Part shown: positions 34,388-44,329 of the stretch, piece by piece
Layout of the letters: the number at the start of each line of letters is the position of its first letter
How positions within the stretch are numbered: the first letter of the stretch is position 1
DNA from: Triangularia verruculosa
Taxonomy: Eukaryota > Ascomycota > Sordariomycetes > Sordariales > Podosporaceae
Assembly (NCBI GenBank): GCA_033296885.1
Contig: MU863893.1
Location: forward strand, 292,349-356,348
DNA length: 64,000 nt
Direction: 5' to 3'
Position numbers and translations under genes: made by a program
The notes under the pieces: model-generated
What the model was told of the DNA's origin: nothing
The model's database searches: none
Seen by the model: the letters and a program-made list of their open reading frames with translations, nothing else

Positions 34388-34909
34388 CTTTCAATTGAGA
34401 CTTTCCGTATACTATGGATAGCGGCGGCGATTGGGGTAATGATGGGGCTGTTCGTGGCGATGCTGGCGGTGGTGCTGACGATATTGACTTTAGCGGGTGT
34501 GGGATCAAGAGAAGAGAGAAAAGGTACTGCAAGTCAGTTGGGATGCCGGTATTTATAGTTTAATTGGCGAATGGTTCTGGTCCGAAGTATAGGCTAGACA
34601 GGTTGACATGCAGGATTACCCAAGGATTTCCCCTTGGCCCACCTGCTCAGGGGTGTAATGATCGGCTTAAGGTCAATAGAGATTAGATGAACGCTTGGTG
34701 GAATCTAGCATTGCTAGCACCAGCCGATGCTATACCTCCTCTATAGGCAGTTAATGATTTTCCCTTCTCTGCCTGAAACTTGTTCAATGTATAGATCGCT
34801 TATAAATTGGAAGACGTCATTTAGAAAACATTAATTATATAACTCTAATTCTTCAAACCAAAACTAACTAGCGGTATACACATCTCTCGTATTGACGCAG
34901 TAACACCGT

Positions 34910-35401
34910 CTAACTTAACGGACAATACATAACAACGTCCTCTTTAAACCGCACACGTTTCTGGCTGGTACACCGACTCGGTGAGTCACGGTGGGTCCCA
35001 TGATTTCGACGAAGAATTTGCTGATTCTGTATGTCCCTTTGTATGTCCAAGTCTGTAGTTTTACTGCTGTTTTTATCTCTCAGCGGTGGACTCGGATCGC
35101 TGTGATAGGAATTATATCTCCTGGCAAGAGCAATAGCAGCATGGTGACCGTGGTGGTATTTGCAAGATCCCTTGCATTGGCTGGCGAATTGTTGCTGAGG
35201 TAAGGAGTCTGTATTATATGTCCGAATTACTGAGCTTCGAGGTCGCACTGTCGATTTGGGTTGGTACACCTGGTAGCCATTGATGTACAGATACTCGAAT
35301 TTATAGTATTGATAAAAGGAGTAAGAATACGGCATCGCAATATCGTATTTCACAAACAGGTTAGCCAAATCATTAAAAAAGGTCAGCCAAATCATTAACA
35401 T
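34910..35401 (-). CDS. Unknown open reading frame, 163 codons
   Basis: An intact minus-strand frame with Tyr-rich N-terminal part (SYSFYQYYKFEYLYINGYQV) and a charged C-terminal part (LDIQRDIQNQQILRRN, KRVRFKEDVVMYC). No motif is recognised. A short tandem duplication of GCCAAATCATTAA lies at its 5' end (about 35363-35397), so the true start may differ. Confidence 0.3.
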   Translation of the reverse strand: MLMIWLTFFNDLANLFVKYDIAMPYSYSFYQYYKFEYLYINGYQVYQPKSTVRPRSSVIRTYNTDSLPQQQFASQCKGSCKYHHGHHAAIALARRYNSYHSDPSPPLRDKNSSKTTDLDIQRDIQNQQILRRNHGTHRDSPSRCTSQKRVRFKEDVVMYCPLS

Positions 35402-35562
35402 ATAGTGATGCGGATTAAATATATGTGGGTATTAAAAATAGGCGAAGTTTAATTAGTTATAACATTTTATTTTCTAATTTCAGGTCAGGTTATTCTTAGA
35501 GATTTACAGCATCAGGTATAAATGCAAACATAAATCTCTGCTTTATATCATACAGCAAATCA

Positions 35563-36078
35563 ATGCCTTCCATACATCAAATCACTTCCCAACAAGCCAA
35601 TCAAAAAACAATCAGCTTTATTACGCTACGAGTTACCCGGCTATTTCAAGATACCTACGTACAACCGCGCAAAGGCAAGGTGTCCCAATTAGTCCCACCA
35701 TTACAAATCTTTATCGACACGGTCCTCCGCAAGTCGCAAGCTAAAGTCTCAACTATTCTCTGTGCTCTGGCCTTCGTGAAGCGTCTACGTTTATAGTTCC
35801 CTATAATCACTCAAGCATATCCATGCACTCTTCATCGAATATTCTTAGTATGTTTAATATTAACTGATAAATGTGTCAACGACAATTGCTATATAAACTA
35901 CGCTTGGTTAGGATTTAGTTGTATATATTGGCATTACTATATTTTCTCCCTCACCCTTGAAGATATTGCTGTCGCTGAGAGACAGCTATTAGATATTCTG
36001 AAGTGGAAGGTTTCAATTGTAGAGTATGAAATCCAGTCAGAGCTTAGTCGTTTGTTGTGTTACGAAGCACAGTGTTAA
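35563..36078 (+). pseudogene. Pcl-like cyclin, interrupted by a TAG
   Basis: One frame from ATG 35563 to TAA 36076-36078 with a single internal TAG at 35794-35796. Before it: VPPLQIFIDTVLRKSQAKVS and ILCALAFVKRLRL. After it: CTLHRIFLVCLILTDKCVND and FSLTLEDIAVAERQLLDILK, KWKVSIVEYEI. These match the cyclin box of fungal Pho80/Pcl-type cyclins (partners of Pho85-like kinases). The TAG is of CAG-to-TAG type. Total about 170 residues, shorter than a full Pcl cyclin. Confidence 0.65.
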
Positions 36079-36299
36079 TAATAGATATTAAGTCGCTATT
36101 TATTTTTAAATCTAGGTGCACAGTTGAGTTTTATTTGAACTGTTTCTTTTCCGGTGCTATTTTCGAATGTATGGAAAATAAATATAAAAATCCGAAATTA
36201 AATAGGTATTTCTTTTTAAAATAACTTTCGCACATAGATATAAAGCTACGTTCCTATCGCGTAATTTCAGTTGCCGAACACTGTTAATACTCCAGCATT

Positions 36300-36911
36300 A
36301 TGTCTTTCAATATTCCTGACATTGATATGGTGGGCAACGCTGTGGCTTCAACGCAGGAAGAGGACGTAGAAATACCAGATGTAACTCATCCTATATCTCT
36401 TCAAGCCCCAGTATCTAAACAGTACTCTGAGATTGATATTATTCTCAACGATATATACAATACTGACGCAAGGGTGTTCATCTTCGGTCATATTGCACAG
36501 ATACGAGACTTCTGGTATGAACTAAAAACTGCCTTATCGCTGCCATTACATACCAAGTGCGGTGACCCACGCTGGATGCATTGCCTCGAGTATTTAGACC
36601 GGATAGTTGAAAGCGATATCCCGATATATTTAAGACTTGCTTATGTTGAGTTGGTATCTGTGTTAGATGCGCTGAAAAGGAGTATTTAGAAAGACCGCAA
36701 AATGGGTCTGCTTAAGTCCTCTATCGGACGCAGAAATGCTGTAGTGGCAATGGATATTTATGTTTAGGCTCAGAAGATTAAGACAGATCCAAAAGCTATT
36801 AGGAAATAACTTAATAACCGTGTTTCTATAGGAAAGCGTTGGGCTAGGCTTTGCGGCAACTCGCCCTTACGCTTACTCTTTTTTTCAGCTAACGCTAAGC
36901 GTATAATGTAA
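36300..36911 (+). pseudogene. Unknown gene with three RIP-type stops in one frame
   Basis: ATG 36300 (MSFNIPDIDMVGNAVAS) opens a frame that reads to TAG 36687. The same frame continues KDRKMGLLKSSIGRRNAVVA, then TAG at 36765, then AQKIKTDPKAIRK, then TAA at 36807, then LNNRVSIGKRWARLCGNSPL and LLFFSANAKRIM to the final TAA at 36909. All three internal stops are TAG/TAA, as expected if CAG/CAA became stops. The continuing coding sense on both sides argues for a 203-codon gene killed recently. Family not recognised. Confidence 0.55.
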
Positions 36912-39408
36912 GTAAATTATATTTAACCTAGTGGGTAATTCAGTACTGATATAGGTAGTGGCAACCTCTATATAAAAAATAATGTACTTGATTAGATATG
37001 TGAGAAAGTAGGTTATTTATATCTACCCGACTTAGTAGAGGTAGTGTAAAATATTATGGATATAACTAATATATAACGGCTCCTGTAGTCCTCAGTTTAT
37101 AGCCGTTATCTTCTACTAGTTAGGCGTGGGTCTTATAACTTACTATTTACTTACCTTACTTGTTTTATCTTTTAGTTGTAGTATTTAGTTTAGCTTATAG
37201 GACTATATTTCTTAGTTCCTGTAATTTACTTTTGTAATAAAAAGGTCTTCTTAAATTTGCTAGGTGCTAGTCCTAGGGTCTCGTCCGTGATACAATGAGT
37301 AAACCTAGTGTAGGTTTTAGGCAGCATCCTTTAAACATTTTATATATTATTATTATTAGTTATTTCTATACCGATATACTTTAGAAAGAGTGTGCCGGCC
37401 CTTCTACTGCTATATACATAGGAAAACCTTAACGTTCTATATATTGCAAAATCAAGAAGCTTTGAAAGTTCTATAAGTTGTGAGGGCGCGAGCAAATGGG
37501 CCGAGGCAAGGCTGCGGTGAGATGCATCGTCTATTCCAGAATACTAAGTTGAAGAAGGAAAGCTCCCAGCTAAGGACGAGGCTTTGGGAACAAGCCTTAT
37601 ATAGGCTTGCGCTGACTAAGCTACAGGAAACCCCTGAGGGCTCAGGGGTTATGGCCAGTGCCGTGATAAGTAACCCTTTACCCCTTTTATATCTTTTATA
37701 CCTTTTTACTAGGTATTTTAAACTTTTATCTTTTTCGCTTGTTTTATATTACGCTTTTAGCGTTTTGACTACTTAGCGCTTTAAGCGGATTTCCTTTTTT
37801 TTGTACTTTTGTAGTTATTACTATTCGGGTATTTAGAAAAGCGGACTTTACTCGTTTATTTATACTACCCTTCTTTTTATATATAGACCTCGAGTTAATT
37901 TCATCTTGCTTAGCTTTCTTATACTCCGATTATTCTGCTTTATCGCTATACCCTAACCCTAATGTAATATATTGCTCAAAAATAGAAGATAATAAAGAGT
38001 ACGAGACTAAGGTATATACTTTAGAAGACTAGTAGTTTCTACTACTGATCCTCGTTTTATAGGACGTATAGTTTCGCTTCCGATATTTTAAAGTACTTAC
38101 TAAACGGATCTACGTAAGCCGGATTATCTTTCTTTTAAATATCCCGCCGAGTCTAATTACTTATTAGTTATTATTATAAACGCTATAGCCTATTCGCTCT
38201 TAACTATAGCGAATATTATTAAAATAGTTTTTACCGATAATTATTATTTTAAAGAAGTAAAACCCCTAGAAAGTTAATAACTATAAAAATGAAGTTAATA
38301 TATATCGATATCTTTAATCGTTTTAGGACCGCTATATCCTACCTTTTTTTAACGAGGTAGCTGTTTATAATTATAAGTAGACTAAGTATTAAATAAATAA
38401 GCGGCCGATTCTTACTATTTTTTTAAGAAACGTTAAAGGAATATCGTTATATTATCTTTAAGCCGAAAAAGTAAGGGATCTTTGTCTTTTCGAGAAACTT
38501 TAAACTATATACGACCTATTTACGGAAAATAATATTATTTACGGGGATCTAACGTTCTATAACTTTCTATATATTAACGGGAAGATTATTACTCTTAACT
38601 TTAAGTTTTCCTACCCTTTTCTTAGTAATATAAGGAATGTAGATAACTTAGAGACTTTAAAAGACGAAATTTAAATATAGCTGGGGTAGGTATAGCTTCC
38701 TAACCCCGGATTGGGCTTTAGTATGCGGCCTTCGAGCCCCCCTATCTACTTTACTACTAGGGCGCCCGAAAAGAAGCCGATTACGGTGTATTTTAAGGAT
38801 TAGTGGAGCGGTCTCCCGAGGCTATAACGAGTAGAGGGGGTAATGAGGGACCTGGCTATCCTACGGGTTTACTTACGTGGGACGACTTTTCGGTAAGGGC
38901 GGTTCTATTAGGATACCCGAAGGGATCAAAAGCGTAAGCCTTCTAATTATACCTATATTAACTATAACATTGACTAGTTTGATTGTCCTTCGGAGAGGGA
39001 TAGGAAAATTGTCAGGAGCGGGGAGAGGCTGTAGTCGCCTGCTCCACCGTAGCTTGCATTATCTGGAGGAGGGGCGATATTCTGGTATTCCCGCTGAGGG
39101 GTATAGTAAGTGGGAAAGTCGACGGGCTCGGCATCCGAGAACTGGACGTAAGTGATGGAGAGTAACTAGATAATAAGCCCCCGCACATTTCTTAGGCCTG
39201 CAAGTGCCGGAAGAATAGTTTCGCAATGCCCAGTTCCCTTGTCTATAGAGTTCCTGGCCGACGGACAGGTTTTGGCACTTCGTCTCTCCCGTACTTAATC
39301 TACAATATCTATCTCCATTCTCGCTAACCACTTTGATCCCCACTGCTCACTTCTTAATCAGACTGACCTGAGATCCTCCTCCGCTACGGCATCTAATACT
39401 TGCAGTTG
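36912..39408. other. AT-rich RIP block, transposon-derived
   Basis: About 2.5 kb of very AT-rich sequence full of TATA and TTA runs with no usable frame. Pieces around 38040-38600 read like a destroyed retroelement gag. A strong CCCCTGAGGGCTCAGGGG inverted repeat lies at about 37630. The two CCCTAA units at about 37960 are not a telomere. Confidence 0.5.
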
Positions 39409-39755
39409 CCTAATGAACTAGCCCATGGGGCGCAGGGCGCCCCTGTCCAATCATTACTGGACCGATCAGAAAGAGGAGCGACGGGCATGGTGATCCAAGT
39501 GAGCTATGGAGTGACAGGATCACGGTGATCCAGGTGATCTAGGCAATCCACGATGGAAGAACTAGATAGCTCGGAAATAGTTCCGCAGTTTGCAATACAA
39601 GTTGTAAGAATAAGTTACGAGTGTTGACAAGCATTGTGATTACATTGAGACAAGTCATTGATGTGCACCTTTGGGCTACACCGATCTAGTATCTAGGAGT
39701 TACCTTCAACTGTTATACCTTTCAGAGGCTCTGGATAGGGGATCGTCGCACCTAA
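39409..39755 (+). mobile_element. Solo LTR (337 bp) with 5-bp target-site duplication CCTAA
   Basis: The LTR is 39414-39750 (TGAACTAGCC to GGATCGTCGCA) with CCTAA at 39409-39413 and 39751-39755. It shares with the LTR at 30469 the blocks AGTTCCGCAGT-TGCAATACAAG, TTGTGATTACATTGAGACAAG versus its partner, CCTTTCAGAGGCTCTGGATA, and a run of GTGATC motifs in its left half. It is the same family, a shorter variant. Confidence 0.85.
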
Positions 39756-40195
39756 GCAGCCAAAGCATTTATCTAACGCACATGTAGCCAGTAAAGCCTA
39801 GTGATCCGGTTTGCTTACACCAACCCAGTCTGAAGGTGACTGGTGAGGCATTATTGGGAGGTTATGGTCGAGCGGACAGTACATCGATTATGTTTCGTTT
39901 TTGGTAGACAATTCTAGAAAAAACGAAAGGGATGGTGGCGCATGTAGAAGGGGCATGCGGCGAATTGTGTGTAGATAGCTGTGACGTAGCTCTGAATAAA
40001 TCATTCGGTGCGAAAAGTGATCAACTTTATTCTCCCAAGTCCTTGTGCAGCTTTTCTCTCATTTTCTAGGCAAGCTGCCACAGATCCTAGAAAGGGAGCC
40101 ATCCACACAGAAGGGTGATCAAAACCTGAAGCGCCATACAGGGAAGATAGAGCACGAGACCCGTCAGGCAAAGACGGGCGGGCAAGATCATTCCA

Positions 40196-40363
40196 GATGA
40201 CCGGTATGCCGGACCTCACACCAAGACCCGGGCTTTGGTGGAAGAGCTTCTAGCCAACGAAGCCCGGAGCGAGGCGAATCCGGATGAGCCGCCATACAAA
40301 TCAGCTGTCTTCTCCGGCTGGACCTCCCACCTTGATCTTATCGAGATCGCCCTAGACAATGCG
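40196..40363 (+). pseudogene. SNF2-family helicase fragment
   Basis: A 56-codon open piece reads TKTRALVEELLANEARSEAN, PPYKSAVFSGWTSHLDLIEI and ALDNA. It matches the start of the helicase C-terminal lobe of SNF2/Rad5-type ATPases (K-x-VFS-x-W-T-x-x-LDLI). It stops abruptly at a GC-rich patch, and no Walker motifs precede it. A truncated, dead copy. Confidence 0.6.
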
Positions 40364-40369
40364 ATATCA

Positions 40370-40745
40370 CGCACCCGCTGCTCGGCGGTGGCGCGCCGGT
40401 AGCGGTACAGGTGAACAGGTCGAGGTTTCTGCGGGTCAAGACAACGCTAGTGGTCCGCAGGGTAGCGACGGCGAGAAAGCAGGCAGTCGGCGCAGCTCGG
40501 ATCGCGAAGACCGGGATCGACGTGCTGGAGCGGCGACTACGTCCGGTCCTCCGCCTGCGCCCAACGGTCGGCGACGACGGTCGCGTCCAGGGAATGGCTC
40601 GCCTCCTGGGCCCCAATGGCGGCAGGTCGCCCGCCGTTGCGGCCGTCGAGTCGGGCTGGCGAAGGCGGTCGGCACTTCCGCCGTAACGGGGCCGATCGGG
40701 TCTGTAGGGTCCGTTTCCGGGTTTACGCACTCAATCAGCGTAGTC
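40370..40745. other. GC-rich patch inside the AT-rich island
   Basis: About 375 bp very rich in CG dinucleotides (CGGCGGTGGCGCGCCGG and similar), sharply unlike both flanks. Several frames on both strands are open across it, a consequence of high GC, and none has a recognisable product. It follows directly on the helicase fragment. Confidence 0.5.
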
Positions 40746-40960
40746 CTCTACGGCAACTAGCGCTAGCAGACGCCGTCATTCTCTGGCGTGTATCCCGCGG
40801 TTTTTCGAGATGCAGTCAGCTTACGGTTTAGTGTCCTCGTCCGTCCGTGGACTGTCGGCCTTGCGGCAAATGCCGCCGGTTGCGCCATGGGAAAAGTGGG
40901 GTTATCCTGGCTGTGAACTGTCAGAAAGAAAGGGGTCTTACTAGCAAGGAGTTCATCCTT

Positions 40961-41050
40961 CTGTTGGCGGTGGCCATGGTCTGTTGGCCGCGGCCATGGA
41001 CTGTTGGCGGTGGCCATGGTCTGTTGACGGTGGCCATGGTCTGTTGACCA
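40961..41050 (+). repeat. 20-bp tandem repeat, four and a half units
   Basis: Units beginning CTGTTGGCGGTGGCCATGGT start at 40961, 40981, 41001 and 41021, with a partial fifth at 41041. Units differ at a few positions (for example CCGCGG in unit two). Confidence 0.9.
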
Positions 41051-41143
41051 TGTGACAGAATGAATCCGGCAGAAAGGTCTATAAAAGAGAGCAGGAACAG
41101 AGAGAAAAACAAGAATACAAGCACACAGTTGCAACCCCCATAA

Positions 41144-41537
41144 TGTTGACCCTTATAGAGTGTATCGTGTTATCTGATAGAACGGATTATTAGGAACAAG
41201 GAATGATCCAGAGGAAGGATCATTGGATCATAATAATGATCCAACGATCCCGACAACTAGATCATTGGATTATAACAATGATCCAACGATCCCCACAACT
41301 AGATCATTGAAAGACTATAATAATCCAGGGAATCTAAGGTCTATATATACGGAGGAATTAAATACTTCGTAAATAGTTTTACAGTATATAATTTACATCG
41401 TAAGTTCTAAGACTAAGTATTTACGAAAGATAATTAGTAATCTTTGTTATATATTTTTTAGTTACACCGAACTATTATTTAGAAGTAGCCTTTAACCCGG
41501 TATCCCTTTTAGAGGTTCTGATCAGAGGTTCGTCATA
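41144..41537 (+). mobile_element. LTR copy, RIP-mutated
   Basis: This aligns closely to 42470-42792 from ACGGATTATTAGGAACAAGG through TCTATATATACGGAGGAA to AGAGGTTCGTCATA, where the partner ends TTCGTCACA. Its left end (TGTTGACCCT) is uncertain and no matching flanking duplication was found. Confidence 0.7.
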
Positions 41538-42382
41538 CTATATCAAATCAAAATAAACTTTTTAAAAAGAAGATTAACGTTAATTAATTTATATATCTAT
41601 ATAACTTTCTCTATAAAGTTATTCGTCTATCTATCACTATTAGATCGACGATATATTAATATGAGGCTGAGTATTAAGCTATAAACTATATTATACTTTT
41701 ATTATAAACTTTTCCTTTCTTCTCTAACACTGACACCTAACTGTCATTCAATAAGGGCGACTACCTTATAGCTAGCTAGCTGTTACCTACCTCTGGGGTC
41801 TCACCCAAACAGTATATACCTAACTTATTACTATTTAAAATAGATTTAAGCGGCTCGTAGTGCGTTAATAGCTCGTTAAATTAGTGACACGAGATATGTG
41901 TTAGAAGTACGATGCACTCTTGTGAAGGTGAATATGATGGGGGTCGCAACTGTGTGATTGTATTGCTTGTTTTTCCTCCTTTTTGGAGTTGCCAGAGAAC
42001 CTCTATTATATCTGTACCTGATGGCAATGTTGGTGGCAAAAGGTACCATGTCCAGCTGAACTTCCTTCTCACCGAACTGGTTATGTCAGTTCAGCTCTCC
42101 CTAAGCTTCATTTAGCTTGGTTGACCAGAACCCCTTTCTATCTGACAATATGCGATGTTGGCAAGACTTCTCTTCCCACACCTCTCTTTTTTTCGGAGAC
42201 ATACTTTTCATACTATATCGGGAACAAACAATATAATTATATACCTCTTTAACTGAGGGTTAAACGATAATTGTAACGGGCTGAGCCTTGGCATGGACCT
42301 CGGAAACCCTCGGCCTTGAAGCTATTCCCAGAACACACACGCACAGACCACTACTCCAGAACCTTCTATCACCGCGCACTGG

Positions 42383-42797
42383 CTAACTGTCACGACCCTG
42401 ACGCAGGTTCATAAAGTAGCTAATTAGGGCCAGGAAAGGAATAGCCAATTAGGAGGCAGGACGACGGACCAATAGGGAACGGATTATTAGGAACAAGGAA
42501 TGATCTAAAGGAAGGATTATTGGATTATAATAATGATTTAACGATCCCGATAACTGGATTATTAAAAGACTATAATAATTTAGGGAACTTAAAGTCTATA
42601 TATACGGAGGAACTAGATACCTTATAGATAGTTCTATAATATATAATTTATATCGTAAATTTTTAGGACCAAACATTTACGAAAGATAATTAGTAATCTT
42701 TGTTGTGTACCTTTTAGCTACACCAAACCGTTATTCAAAAGCAGCCTTCAACCAGTATCCCTCTCAGAGGTTCTGATCAGGGGTTCGTCACACCAAC
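42383..42797 (+). mobile_element. LTR copy (405 bp) with near-perfect target-site duplication
   Basis: The LTR is 42388-42792 (TGTCACGACCC to GGGTTCGTCACA). Flanks are CTAAC (42383-42387) and CCAAC (42793-42797), one C/T difference that mutation after insertion would explain. It shares the TATA-box block TCTATATATACGGAGGAACT and the 3' end AGAGGTTCTGATCAGGGGTT with the other LTRs. Confidence 0.75.
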
Positions 42798-43263
42798 GCA
42801 CTCAGCCATATCAGAGGCTCCTATTATCAAACCTTCTCTTTCTCTTTTCCTTTTCTTCTCCAAGTTCAGTGTACTCGTAGAGTGGCCTAGCTAATTGCAA
42901 TACACTACCTTAAGACCATTACAATAATAAAAGTCACTATACTTTCGTTATTTCCCACATTCCAATAGCTTTTTATAGAACTAAAGCGCTTTTTTAAAAT
43001 AACTAAGCTTCGCGCCAAACTTTCAAGCACTGAATAGCCTCACTACAACAGTGGAAAATTTCAACTTAAGGGATTTTACAAGCGCTTAACAAAGGTAGTC
43101 TCTAATTTCAATAATCGTAAGCCCCTCTATATATATTTTAGTCTAGATTTCTACCCTCTTCAGCTCAAAACTTTTCTTTTATACAATTAAAACAATACAC
43201 TTATCTGCTATTACATATTCTCTCTCTATACTTCTTATATTCTTTTTATTATATAGATTAAAT

Positions 43264-43400
43264 AAAAAGCTAAGGGCCGCAGTATCTCCGTAACGGCGTA
43301 CAACGCCTATAGGGCGAGGAGGATAAAATGCGATAGGCGCAGACCTGCATATAGCTACTGTCGCAACCGCGGACTTAAGTACTACTACGAATAAAACCAG
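43264..43400 (+). pseudogene. Zn2Cys6 transcription factor DNA-binding domain, cysteines destroyed
   Basis: A single frame reads KGRSISVTAYNAYRARRIKC then DRRRPAYSYCRNRGLKYYYE and a TAA. With C at the Y positions this is a textbook C-x2-C-x6-C-x6-C-x2-C-x6-C zinc cluster. Four of six cysteines (1, 2, 4 and 6) are Tyr, each a TGY-to-TAY change, and the TAA is of CAA-to-TAA type. It lies next to sugar-use genes, which suggests a former pathway regulator, but that is inference. The rest of the protein is not recognisable. Confidence 0.75.
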
Positions 43401-43499
43401 ACTAGCTCCACGTCTAGGTATATATTAAGGAACATAAAGTCCTAAGTCCGCATCCTTTATCTTCGGCCCCTAACACCGCTACAAAGTAGAGGCAGGGCT

Positions 43500-44019
43500 T
43501 ACCGCAATCAATCGCCGGCTAGACTACATCGCCAACTCTTTATATACAGCGATCAAGGTATCTCCACTCCTATTTGGGATTATTGCGGCGAATCTCGTAT
43601 AGAAAGACGGTAGGGCCGTAGTCTTATATACCGCCCGAGACGAGCCCGTAAAGTACAGGTCCCCTCTTATAGAACTTACCCTCGGCATAGGGGATTAAAG
43701 GCAGCTCCGTTACGTACGGGTCGCGAAACCCGGTGACTTTCACGCCGGCCGGCTCGCCTGCCAAGATGGGGTTTCGCGCAGATTTTGTCCAAGTCTTGCC
43801 GCCGTTACGAAACAGTGCGATAGCCAAGCCAGCTGCATCGGGGGGATATGGCGGCGTACTCCAGTGAAAGGGCAGGTGTTTGACCGACGAGTACGCGACC
43901 CGCAAGGTGTTGTCCCTCCCATGTAAATCCGGATCCTCCATGCATCCAGAGTGGTATGTAGCACCGGGGTTATATTTGCAGGCCAAGATAGGCCAGGACA
44001 TCGCGGATAACGTCCGCAA
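43500..44019 (-). pseudogene. GH32 beta-fructofuranosidase/fructosyltransferase-like, truncated
   Basis: The minus-strand frame contains LRVAYSSVKHLPFHWSTPPY, LAIALFRNGGKTWTKSARNP and the GH32 landmark VTGFRDPYV, then LYGLVSGGI before a stop at 43624. Past the stop the same sense continues as DYGPTVFLYEIRRNNPK with more stops. The N-terminal WMNDPNG-type nucleophile block is absent. This is the fungal invertase/fructosyltransferase subtype rather than the type of the intact GH32 gene at 48242. Confidence 0.8.
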
Positions 44020-44329
44020 AGGAACGGTTGAAAATGGGAAGAAGCAACTCGAGGCCTAGCAAGGCTAGTATTGAAGACGTGTTAGCTAAGGACTGTCACC
44101 AGGCAACAACTTGAATTGCTAATCGAGCCAATTCCGGGCCCCGCGTCTATATACATAACGATATAATTCTACAATAAAGAGCTCGACCACCCTCCACCCC
44201 TAAGTCAAAAGCCCAACCACGTTAACGGTACGAAAGGGGACTGATACCAACCGCAATTCGGTTTCTCACCAAACCAATTTGCCAGTCCAGATGCCCTCAG
44301 TTGCTGCCCAATGCCCAGGCACGACCCTC
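44020..44329. other. Spacer between GH32 pseudogene and sugar transporter
   Basis: About 310 bp with no gene, the 3' flank of the transporter. Confidence 0.4.

Noticed and set aside
37625..37650. CCCCTGAGGGCTCAGGGG hairpin, terminator-like
   Set aside because: Rho-independent terminators do not apply in a fungal nuclear genome and no gene ends here.
37480..37776. 98-codon ORF in the AT-rich block
   Set aside because: Hydrophobic tail comes from T-rich sequence; no start context or motif.
37955..37975. CCCTAACCCTAA, telomere-like
   Set aside because: Only two units, inside an AT-rich block with sequence continuing for tens of kb on both sides.
40338..40730. 130-codon minus-strand ORF in the GC-rich patch
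   Set aside because: Several frames on both strands are open there because of GC content; composition is Arg/Pro-rich noise.
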